The notes beneath the pieces are model-generated. The model saw only the letters and a program-made list of their open reading frames with translations, was not told where the DNA came from and did not search any database. A stretch of 17,544 nucleotides of DNA from JAVBRU01 sp031547595 (GTDB lineage: Bacteria; Bacillota; Clostridia; Christensenellales; Aristaeellaceae): NCBI GenBank assembly GCA_031547595.1, contig JAVBRU010000045.1:1-17544 (forward strand), given 5' to 3'. The position numbers were made by a program, and so were the translations under genes. Below, piece by piece: positions 1 through 5,672 of this stretch (position 1 is its first letter; every line of letters begins with the position of its first letter).

Positions 1-6
1 GGCCAT

Positions 7-22
7 GGAATGCTGGCATTCC
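7..22. repeat. Short perfect hairpin near the window edge
   Basis: GGAATGC and GCATTCC face each other across a two-base loop. No coding region is convincing in bases 1-147 on either strand. This hairpin and the tandem hairpin at 78-137 are all I see there. It may belong to whatever lies beyond the window edge. Confidence 0.4.
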
Positions 23-77
23 AAAGGTCATCCACAGCGTTTTTTCGCACCCGCGCATGCTCTCAACCATCATCGAA

Positions 78-137
78 GGATACAAAGATCGAGGTGCAGG
101 AGACTGGTCTCCCGCCGAGGGGCGAGCCGCCCACCGC
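78..137 (-). repeat. Tandem GC-rich hairpin element, copy A, after rimI
   Basis: Read on the minus strand this begins 10 bases after the rimI stop codon. It holds a GGGC/GCCC hairpin (120-132) followed by a GGAGAC/GTCTCC hairpin (99-112), then a short tail ending CTTTGTATCC. The layout and parts of the sequence (CTCGCCCC, the CGGC spacer, CAGT in the second loop, CTCC TGCACC) match the element after the last gene at 17359-17428. It probably ends or stabilises the ribU-tsaE-tsaB-rimI transcript. There is no strong U-tract, so a simple intrinsic terminator is not certain. Confidence 0.55.
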
Positions 138-147
138 GTAACCCCGC

Positions 148-642
148 TTACTCCCGCACAGTCCCCTCTTCCTCAAAATCCTCCCGAACAGATGGCATGG
201 CTTCAGTTGCCATAATAAAGGCATCCTCGCCGTTATCGTCATAGTATTTCTTGCGCACGCCCACGCGTTGAAACCCGAGCGAAGTATATAAGTTCTGCGC
301 GGTCAGGTTGCTGCGGCGCACCTCGAGGGTCATGTATTGGACGCCGAGGTTGGCGGCATATTGCATCAGCGCTGTGGTGAGCATGCGGCCAATACCCTGC
401 CCGCGGCAGGATTCCAAAACGGCAATATTGGTGATATGCCCCTCGTCCAGCACCAACCACGCACCGGCAAAGCCCACGATTTTGTCGTCCTTGAGGGCGA
501 CCATATAGCGTGCACAAGCGTTCTTGGTCATTTCCTGCTCGAAAGCGTCGCGCTCCCAAGGCTTGGGAAAGGTACTGACCTCAATGTGGTGCACGGCATC
601 TACATCTTCAAGACACATCCGGCGGATTTGAATGTCACTCAT
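148..642 (-). CDS. rimI: Ribosomal-protein-S18-alanine N-acetyltransferase (GNAT family)
   Basis: A 164-residue GNAT protein that resembles RimI, which acetylates the N-terminal alanine of ribosomal protein S18. Residues 20-34 carry the family-typical stretch around HHIEVSTFPKPWERD, the acetyl-CoA loop R80-GQGIG is intact, and NLTAQNLYTSLGF (112-124) is the usual C-terminal GNAT motif. The ATG at 640-642 is chosen because upstream codons in the open frame run antisense-like through tsaB, and this start gives the usual length. It overlaps the end of tsaB by 8 bases, with a GGGGG ribosome binding site inside tsaB. It is the last gene of the ribU-tsaE-tsaB-rimI operon. The rimI/tsaB/tsaE grouping is a classic one. 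Members of this family in Firmicutes are often annotated as rimI without proof of substrate. Confidence 0.9.
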   Translation of the reverse strand: MSDIQIRRMCLEDVDAVHHIEVSTFPKPWERDAFEQEMTKNACARYMVALKDDKIVGFAGAWLVLDEGHITNIAVLESCRGQGIGRMLTTALMQYAANLGVQYMTLEVRRSNLTAQNLYTSLGFQRVGVRKKYYDDNGEDAFIMATEAMPSVREDFEEEGTVRE

Positions 643-1330
643 GGCCCAGCCCCCGCAAATTCTTCTGGCGCTCTGCCTGGGGCGCGCGCAGGTATAAAGG
701 CTGCAATTGCAGGTAATCGACGGCCTGATCGCGCTTGTCGAAGGCCAGGGCGGCCAGGGCGGCGGGGCGCAGATAGGCAAGATGCGGCGGCGCAAAGCGC
801 GCAGCCTCGCCCATGATGCGCGATATAGCGGCGCGGTGCACAGGCATGCCATCCCCGGTGAACAGCGCGGGCCGGTTGTAGCGCAGGATGGCTTCGCAGT
901 ATTCTTCGATCTTAAGCGGCGTATCCGGCATCAGGCGAAAGCCATCCGCAAAGGCCGCGCCGTATACCTGGCCTGCGCGGGCGTCCTGGATGGGGCAAAG
1001 AATACCGTCAAACAGCTGAATGCCAGCAGCCATCGATTCCAAAGCGTCCACGGCAATGCAAGGGGTGTTTCGCACATGCGCCAGCGCTTTCACGGTGCTC
1101 ACGCCAATGCGCACCCCGGTGAAAGAGCCGGGCCCCACCGTGACGGCAAAGAAATCTGTTTGATCAATGCTCAGGCTCGCACGGGTGTATGCTTCCTCCA
1201 CCATGGGCATCAGGCTGCCCGAATGCGTCAGCTTGTTGACGGCGGCGGCCTCATAGGCCAGGCAGCCGTCCTTCAGCAGCGCAACGCCCGCCACGGGGCC
1301 GGAGGTATCAATGGCCAGTAAGATGCTCAT
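635..1330 (-). CDS. tsaB: tRNA threonylcarbamoyladenosine biosynthesis protein TsaB
   Basis: A 231-residue ASKHA-fold protein and partner of TsaD and TsaE in making t6A37 on ANN-decoding tRNAs. The N-terminal LLAIDTSGPVAGVALL is the family phosphate-1-like strand, and VGPGSFTGVRIG near residues 66-77 is diagnostic for TsaB. The length is typical of bacterial TsaB. The start at 1330 is set by an AGGAG ribosome binding site about 8 bases upstream and by a 4-base ATGA overlap with tsaE, so the two are translationally coupled. TsaD, the catalytic paralogue, is not in the window. The C-terminal region (LYLRAPQAE) matches the usual family ending. Confidence 0.95.
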   Translation of the reverse strand: MSILLAIDTSGPVAGVALLKDGCLAYEAAAVNKLTHSGSLMPMVEEAYTRASLSIDQTDFFAVTVGPGSFTGVRIGVSTVKALAHVRNTPCIAVDALESMAAGIQLFDGILCPIQDARAGQVYGAAFADGFRLMPDTPLKIEEYCEAILRYNRPALFTGDGMPVHRAAISRIMGEAARFAPPHLAYLRPAALAALAFDKRDQAVDYLQLQPLYLRAPQAERQKNLRGLGHE

Positions 1331-1776
1331 AATAGCTCTCCTATGTTTCGAAACGCACCGAGTGGGCGCAGGGTGATGCGCCGCGAATGGTCGTTTTGCG
1401 GTTCGATTTCGATGCGCAGGGCATCTTGCGGCACGCATTCCGGCGCGCGCTCAAACCACTCGATCAGCGCAATGCCATCGCCGCCCACAAACTCGTCCAA
1501 CCCCATCTCGTACAGTTCGCCGGGGTCGGCAATGCGGTACCAGTCAAAATGGTACAGCGGCGCGGTGGCTGTCTGATACACATTGAGGATGGTGAAGGAC
1601 GGGCTGGGCACAGCGCCCACAACACCCAGGCCGCGCGCAATGCCGCGTGCCAGCTCGCTCTTGCCCGCGCCCATATCGCCCGCAAGCAGCACGGTATCGC
1701 CCGTGCGAAGCATGGCGGCAATGCGCCGGCCCAGGGCCTTCGTCTCCTGCGCGGTCAAGCAGATCCATTCGTTCAT
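1327..1776 (-). CDS. tsaE: tRNA threonylcarbamoyladenosine biosynthesis ATPase TsaE
   Basis: A 149-residue P-loop ATPase that drives the t6A cycle with TsaB and TsaD. The Walker A motif is GDMGAGKS (33-40), followed by the conserved PSPSF segment (57-61) and the HFDWYR motif (76-81), with ALIEW near residue 107. All key family motifs are present. The start at 1776 is supported by an AAGGA ribosome binding site and by the 4-base overlap with the ribU stop codon. A longer in-frame start upstream would run into ribU and is unlikely. It shares an operon with the FMN-riboswitch-controlled ribU, so it may be co-regulated by flavin supply unless an internal promoter exists. Confidence 0.95.
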   Translation of the reverse strand: MNEWICLTAQETKALGRRIAAMLRTGDTVLLAGDMGAGKSELARGIARGLGVVGAVPSPSFTILNVYQTATAPLYHFDWYRIADPGELYEMGLDEFVGGDGIALIEWFERAPECVPQDALRIEIEPQNDHSRRITLRPLGAFRNIGELL

Positions 1777-2360
1777 GCAGTCAGTCCTTTTTTCAAAAAT
1801 GGGGAAAGCGGCTTGTACAGCAGCATACACAGCACGCTGAGAACCGCCCATTTGAACAGGTTAAAAGGTGCTGTAATGTAAAACACAAATTTCCAGATAG
1901 AGTCCACAGCAGGCACCACCGCCTGCCCCATGTTCACAATCGCTTCTATGGGCATGCCGTAAACCGCAGCATAGAAAGGAATCATCAGCAGCACATTGGC
2001 CAGCACACCCACCGCCGTAGCCGCTACGGTGCCCAGCGCCATACCCATCAGCGCACCGGTACGGCTTTTATTGCTGTTGTAGATCAGCCCGGCAGGCAGC
2101 ACCATGGCCACCCCAACCAGGAAATCAGCCAGTTCGCCAACGCCTTGGGAACTGGAATGAAATAAGCCAATTAAGCTTTTCACGCCCAGAATCATGGTGC
2201 CAGCCAAAGGCCCCATGGAGAAAGTGCCCAGAAGCACCGGCAGGTTGCTAAAGTCCAGCTTGTAGAACAATACGATGGGAACCTCCAGCATAAACAGAAC
2301 CGAAGCTACTGCCGCCAACATGGCAATGCGGGTCAGGGTTTGCGTGCTCATTTTCTTCAT
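1773..2360 (-). CDS. ribU: ECF transporter S component, riboflavin transporter RibU
   Basis: A 195-residue integral membrane protein with about six hydrophobic segments. It is the substrate-binding S component that captures riboflavin and works with the shared EcfA/A'/T energy module, which is not in the window. KLDFSNLPVLLG (34-45) and GVKSLIGLF (59-67) are typical of RibU. The identification is strengthened by the FMN riboswitch and terminator directly upstream. The start follows a GGAGGT ribosome binding site (2369-2374). An internal ATG at codon 4 is less well spaced. The 3' end overlaps tsaE by 4 bases. Confidence 0.93.
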   Translation of the reverse strand: MKKMSTQTLTRIAMLAAVASVLFMLEVPIVLFYKLDFSNLPVLLGTFSMGPLAGTMILGVKSLIGLFHSSSQGVGELADFLVGVAMVLPAGLIYNSNKSRTGALMGMALGTVAATAVGVLANVLLMIPFYAAVYGMPIEAIVNMGQAVVPAVDSIWKFVFYITAPFNLFKWAVLSVLCMLLYKPLSPFLKKGLTA

Positions 2361-2377
2361 TGTGGATTACCTCCGCC

Positions 2378-2413
2378 AAAAATATCCGTCCCTGAAAACA
2401 TGTTCAGGGACGG
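2378..2413 (-). terminator. Riboswitch expression platform: intrinsic terminator before ribU
   Basis: An 11-bp perfect stem (2386-2396 with 2403-2413, six-base loop) is followed on the minus strand by ATATTTTT. The first-transcribed arm contains CCCTGAA, which can instead pair with TTCAGGG at the 5' edge of the FMN aptamer (2535-2541). This gives a ready antiterminator when the aptamer is empty. It lies between the aptamer and the ribU ribosome binding site. Confidence 0.88.
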
Positions 2414-2438
2414 CAAATGCACACAAATAATGCAGTTC

Positions 2439-2544
2439 GTCTTCTCTCATCCAGACTATACTGTCGGCCATGGATTCTCACCATGTCAGCCTTGCGGCTC
2501 GCGGGCTATACCGCCGGTAGGGACTCTCACCCTGCCCTGAAGAC
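2439..2544 (-). promoter_or_regulatory. FMN riboswitch (RFN element)
   Basis: The minus strand carries the characteristic RFN core in order: the P1 strand GTCTTC, AGGGTGAGAGTCCCTACCGG, CGGTATAGCCCGCGAGC, the GACATGGTGAGAATCCATGG hairpin, CCGACAGTATAGTCTGGATG, then AGAGAAGAC closing P1. P1 pairs GTCTTC with GAAGAC. FMN binding is known to favour the downstream terminator and so lower expression of riboflavin uptake or synthesis genes. Here it controls ribU and, through overlapping genes, probably tsaE, tsaB and rimI. Confidence 0.96.
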
Positions 2545-2566
2545 ATGTTCCGTGTGGAACAACCTC

Positions 2567-2595
2567 ATTATATGCAGCAGGCGGGGCGTTGTCAA
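2567..2595 (-). promoter_or_regulatory. Sigma-A promoter of the ribU operon
   Basis: On the minus strand TTGACA (2590-2595) and TATAAT (2567-2572) are both perfect consensus hexamers with a 17-base spacer. Transcription would start some 15 bases before the aptamer. Confidence 0.9.
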
Positions 2596-2622
2596 GGGGG
2601 AATGGTAACGTTGTATCCGTTC

Positions 2623-2661
2623 AATAAAGCCCCTCCTGCATCATTTGAATACAAGAGGGGC
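2623..2661 (-). terminator. Possible terminator of the met operon
   Basis: On the minus strand GCCCCTC (2655-2661) pairs with GAGGGGC (2629-2635) over a 19-base loop, followed by TTTATT. The loop is long and the T-run short. It lies beyond the inverted-repeat element that follows metQ and before the ribU promoter, so it may end read-through from metQ. Confidence 0.4.
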
Positions 2662-2686
2662 AGGGGTAGAAATAGTATTTTGAATT

Positions 2687-2850
2687 AGGGCGTGTTCCCA
2701 CTATCCGAAATGCCCAGATTTCGTCCGATTTTCGTGTCCTGCACGGCGCTTCTCCGCAGGAATACCGGGGGTATTACAAGGAGAGGCAACACAGCAGGGT
2801 GCGAAAAACGGTTGGAAGATGGGCGTTGAGCGGTTGTGGGAACACGCCCT
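2687..2850. mobile_element. MITE-like 164-bp inverted-repeat element, complete copy
   Basis: The ends are a perfect 15-bp inverted repeat, AGGGCGTGTTCCCAC and GTGGGAACACGCCCT, flanked by T on the left and AG on the right. The repeat may therefore be GGGCGTG... with a TA target duplication. The inside has no reading frame of note but several smaller hairpins: CGAAAT/ATTTCG, TCCTGC/GCAGGA, and AATACC/GGTATT at 2761-2775. It begins four bases after the metQ stop codon. A second, degenerate copy in the same orientation lies at 13053-13213. The size, terminal repeats and lack of a transposase fit a MITE mobilised by an IS elsewhere. Which IS family cannot be told from here. Confidence 0.75.
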
Positions 2851-2854
2851 AGTA

Positions 2855-3664
2855 TTACTGCACTTCAAAGGTGGGCGCAAAGCCACGCTCAAGGATCAGG
2901 TCGTACACCTTCTGGGAGTACACGCACTGCTCCAGCGCCTTCACAAAATCGGCATCGGCATTTTCGGGGCGCACGGCGATGATATTCACATACGCCTCGG
3001 CAGCCTGGCTCTCGGCGCCTTCAAAGTACAGGCCATCCTGCACGGGGGATAGGCCGGCGAGGGCGGCGTTGTTGCCGTTAATGACCACATAAGCGGCATC
3101 GCCACGCAGGCCGGGCAGCAGCTCGGCATTGACTTCGGCGATCTTCAGCTCGTAGGGGTTTTCCACGATGTCTTCGATGGTCAAGGTGCTGTCCAGGGTG
3201 GTGTCGGCAGGCAGGGTGATGTAGCCAGCTTCCTGCAACAGAAGCAGGGCGCGGGTTTCGTTGCTGGGGTCGTTGGGGATGGCAATCCTGTCGCCCTTGG
3301 CGATGTCGGCAAGGTCCTTCTTGGTGCCGGCATAGATGGCAAGGGGCTCAAAGTGGGTGAAAATCACAGCCACGAGCTGCTCTTTTTCGCTGACGCTGGC
3401 GTTATAGCCATCGAGGTACGGAATGTGCTGGAAGTAGTTGGCCAGCACGTCACCGGCGGCAGTGGCGGGGTTTTCTACCACATAGTCGGTCACAATGGTG
3501 AGGTCAAGCTCGTAGCCCAGGGCGAGCAGATCTTCCGCGATCAGCTCCAGCACTTCGGCGTGGGGGCTGGGCGTGGCGATGAGGGTGAGCTTTTCGGCCG
3601 CGAAGGCGGTGAGGCAGGACAGCGACAGGACGAGGGCGACCAGGATAGCGATGAACTTCTTCAT
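2855..3664 (-). CDS. metQ: Methionine ABC transporter substrate-binding protein MetQ
   Basis: A 269-residue NlpA/MetQ-family binding protein that captures methionine outside the membrane and delivers it to MetI/MetN. It has a signal peptide (1-22). After it, LTLIATPSPHAEVLELI and the YFQHIPYLDGYN segment are typical for the family. C17 sits in LSLSC, a weak lipobox with Ser at -3, while AFA at 20-22 would suit signal peptidase I, so whether it is lipid-anchored is unclear. An AGGAGA ribosome binding site precedes the ATG. It is the last gene of metN-metI-metQ, 32 bases after metI. Family members can also carry related amino acids, and the leader of this operon also hints at cysteine. Confidence 0.92.
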   Translation of the reverse strand: MKKFIAILVALVLSLSCLTAFAAEKLTLIATPSPHAEVLELIAEDLLALGYELDLTIVTDYVVENPATAAGDVLANYFQHIPYLDGYNASVSEKEQLVAVIFTHFEPLAIYAGTKKDLADIAKGDRIAIPNDPSNETRALLLLQEAGYITLPADTTLDSTLTIEDIVENPYELKIAEVNAELLPGLRGDAAYVVINGNNAALAGLSPVQDGLYFEGAESQAAEAYVNIIAVRPENADADFVKALEQCVYSQKVYDLILERGFAPTFEVQ

Positions 3665-3696
3665 GGGGATTCTCCTTTCATTTTTAGAGCGTTGCT

Positions 3697-4398
3697 CTAG
3701 CGAAGTCTATGATCCAGGCGGCGCGTGAAGCGCGTGCCAAAGATTGTGATGATTTGAACCAGCAGCACCAGCACGATGCTGGCGATGTACATGATGTCGA
3801 GCTTGCGCACATTGAGGCCCTTCACGATGGCCAGTGCGCCCAGGCCGCCGCCGCCAGCCGCGCTGGCCATGGCTGTGTAGGCCAGGATGGTGGTGGTGCA
3901 AATGGCCAGGCCATTGACGAGGGAGGGCAGCGCCTCGGGCACCAGCACCTTGCGAATGATCTGCCAGGTGGTAGAGCCCATGGACTGTGCGGCCTCGATG
4001 ATGCCGTTGTCCACCTCGTTGAGCGAGCCTTCCACCATGCGCGCCACATACGGAAACGCGCTGATAATCAGCGGAAAGGTGACAGCCGTGGTGCCAATCG
4101 CCGTGCCCACCACCGCGCGGGTGACGGGGAACAACATGGCCAGTAATATAATGAAAGGAATGGAGCGCAGGAAGTTGATCAAGGCACCCATGATGCTGTT
4201 GAACACCGGCGCGGGCTTGATGTGCCCTTTACGGGTGATGACCAGCAGCACGCCCAGCGGCAGGCCTACCAGATAGGCAATCAGCGTGGCGGGGATGGTC
4301 ATCTCCAGCGTTTCGCCCAGCGCCTTCCATATCTGCGGCATAATCTTTTCCCAGTTGATGGCCCTCAAGCCATCGATGAGCTCTGTGATCCAAGTCAT
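3697..4398 (-). CDS. metI: Methionine ABC transporter permease MetI
   Basis: A 233-residue permease with five or so membrane segments, forming the channel of the MetNIQ importer. The EAA loop reads EAAQSMGSTTWQIIRKVLVPEALP, beginning near residue 135, and is where MetN docks. The N-terminal ETLEMTIPATLIAYLVGLPLGVLL and the LINFLRSIPFIILL stretch are classic MetI sequence. The start overlaps the metN stop codon by 4 bases (ATGA), giving translational coupling. Nothing is missing. Confidence 0.95.
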   Translation of the reverse strand: MTWITELIDGLRAINWEKIMPQIWKALGETLEMTIPATLIAYLVGLPLGVLLVITRKGHIKPAPVFNSIMGALINFLRSIPFIILLAMLFPVTRAVVGTAIGTTAVTFPLIISAFPYVARMVEGSLNEVDNGIIEAAQSMGSTTWQIIRKVLVPEALPSLVNGLAICTTTILAYTAMASAAGGGGLGALAIVKGLNVRKLDIMYIASIVLVLLVQIITIFGTRFTRRLDHRLR

Positions 4399-5411
4399 TG
4401 AGGATGCACCTCCTCCACCGTCAGCCCTTGCGCAGTCAGGAACTCCTTGATCTTGCGGCAGGTTACTTCGTCCTTGGGCAGTTCAATCAGCATTTGGCCG
4501 TAGGCCTTGCCACCCAGGTGGTGCATGTTGGCGGACAGGATGTTGACCTCTACCCCGCAGCTTTGCACCAATTGCGCAATCAGCGGCTTGTTTTGCTTGC
4601 CGCCGTCAAACACGATGCGAAGGGCAGGCTCGTCAATTTGCTCGTTCTCGTTTTCGGGCAAAATGCCAAACAAGCGCTTGCCTGCGGCGGATTTTGTGTG
4701 TACAAACACCTCGTCTACCGTGCCTTCTTCGGCCACTTTGCCGTTATCGAGGATGGCCACGCGGGTGCAAATCTGGCGGATGACCGCCATCTCGTGGGTA
4801 ATGAGCACCACCGTGATGCCAAGGCGCTGGTTGATATCCTGCAAAAGTGCCAGTATGGCCTGGGTGGTCATGGGGTCGAGTGCGCTGGTGGCCTCATCGC
4901 ACAGCAGCACCTCGGGATCGCTGGCCAACGCCCGGGCAATGGCCACGCGCTGCTTTTGCCCGCCAGACAACTGCGAGGGATAGGCGTGCGCCTTATGCTG
5001 AAGCCCCACGATTTCTAGTAGCTCCGCCACGCGCTGATCGGCCTTGGCACGGGGCACGCCCGCAATTTCCAATGGATAGCGCACATTGCGCGAAACATCC
5101 TTTTGCATCAAGAGGTTGAACTGCTGGAAGATCATGCTCACCTTGCGCCGCATGGCGATCAGGTCATTGCCTTGCAGCTTGAGCACGTTTTGCCCCTTGA
5201 TCAGGATTTCGCCGCTGGTGGGGGTATCCAGGCGGTTCACGCAGCGGATGAGGGTGGATTTGCCCGCGCCGCTCATGCCGATAATGCCGTATATCTCGCC
5301 CTTTTGGATGGTCAGATCAATGCCATCCAGCGCCACCACCTGGCCATCTTGCGAAGGGTATACCTTGCGCAGCCCCTTTAGCTCAATCAGCGGCGTTTGA
5401 TAGTCCGACAC
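4395..5411 (-). CDS. metN: Methionine ABC transporter ATP-binding protein MetN
   Basis: A 338-residue ATPase that powers methionine uptake. It has Walker A GMSGAGKST (45-53), the ABC signature LSGGQ (148-152), Walker B LLCDEA (169-174) and the H-loop His206. Residues from about 255 onward form the NIL domain, which in MetN binds methionine and causes trans-inhibition; its presence separates MetN from general amino acid ATPases. Translation starts at a GTG (5409-5411), 8 or so bases after a strong GGAGGA site. Expression is probably set by the leader upstream, with its promoter, leader peptide and terminator. Confidence 0.95.
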   Translation of the reverse strand: MSDYQTPLIELKGLRKVYPSQDGQVVALDGIDLTIQKGEIYGIIGMSGAGKSTLIRCVNRLDTPTSGEILIKGQNVLKLQGNDLIAMRRKVSMIFQQFNLLMQKDVSRNVRYPLEIAGVPRAKADQRVAELLEIVGLQHKAHAYPSQLSGGQKQRVAIARALASDPEVLLCDEATSALDPMTTQAILALLQDINQRLGITVVLITHEMAVIRQICTRVAILDNGKVAEEGTVDEVFVHTKSAAGKRLFGILPENENEQIDEPALRIVFDGGKQNKPLIAQLVQSCGVEVNILSANMHHLGGKAYGQMLIELPKDEVTCRKIKEFLTAQGLTVEEVHPQ

Positions 5412-5445
5412 GCTGTTTCCTCCTCTGGTTATAATCTATGGATAA

Positions 5446-5475
5446 ATAAAAACCGCCTCGCATTTTGCGAAGCGG
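5446..5475 (-). terminator. Intrinsic terminator in the metN leader
   Basis: On the minus strand CCGCTTCGCA and TGCGAGGCGG form a 10-bp stem with one mismatch and a three-base loop, followed by TTTTT ATTTA. It lies 19 bases after the leader-peptide stop codon and 35 bases before metN, so it can only act as an attenuator of the met operon. Confidence 0.85.
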
Positions 5476-5493
5476 CCTGAAAAACAAAAATAA

Positions 5494-5565
5494 TCAAGCA
5501 GCGCAACACAAAGTGCACGAGTGGTTGCTCGCGCTCATGGACATACGCATTGCCAGTTTCAACAT
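5494..5565 (-). CDS. Met/Cys-rich leader peptide of metNIQ (putative attenuator)
   Basis: A 23-codon open frame on the minus strand between the promoter and the attenuator-like terminator of metN. It has its own AGGGAGG ribosome binding site (5574-5580), 8 bases before the ATG. Of 23 residues seven contain sulfur: Met at 1, 6, 8 and 10 and Cys at 17, 20 and 21, with the end reading HSCTLCCAA then TGA. RNA around the Cys codons can fold (AGCGC..CAAC with GTTGCGCT, one bulge), and AUCAAG at the transcript start is complementary to CUUGAU at the stop codon. By analogy with amino acid attenuators, ribosome stalling at Met or Cys codons may decide whether the terminator forms. This is inferred. 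I do not recognise the peptide. Confidence 0.7.
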   Translation of the reverse strand: MLKLAMRMSMSASNHSCTLCCAA

Positions 5566-5610
5566 GTGGCGAGCCTCCCTTCCCCCGAGCATGCGCTCTT
5601 GATACCCCGT

Positions 5611-5640
5611 ATTATATATCATGCCCTTTGCATCTGTCAA
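5611..5640 (-). promoter_or_regulatory. Sigma-A promoter of the met operon
   Basis: On the minus strand TTGACA (5635-5640) and TATAAT (5611-5616) are perfect hexamers 18 bases apart. An AT-rich palindrome AAAATGCATTTT (5646-5657) sits just upstream of the -35 and could be an UP-like element. The transcript would begin near 5604. Confidence 0.85.
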
Positions 5641-5672
5641 CCACAAAAATGCATTTTCGCGGCATCAAAATT

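Noticed and set aside
337..1321. Long plus-strand open frames opposite rimI and tsaB
   Set aside because: These are antisense frames kept open by high GC and codon bias; the minus-strand products are clear.
5494..5605. SAM-I (S-box) riboswitch before metN
   Set aside because: TATCAAGAG and GAAACTGGCAA resemble parts of the SAM-I core, and metNIQ is a usual S-box target. But the GGUGC..AAUUCC segment is absent, the kink-turn strand is not in place, and the terminal pairing would include the AAG that is unpaired in SAM-I. The well-formed small reading frame explains the region better. A run with the Rfam SAM models would settle it.
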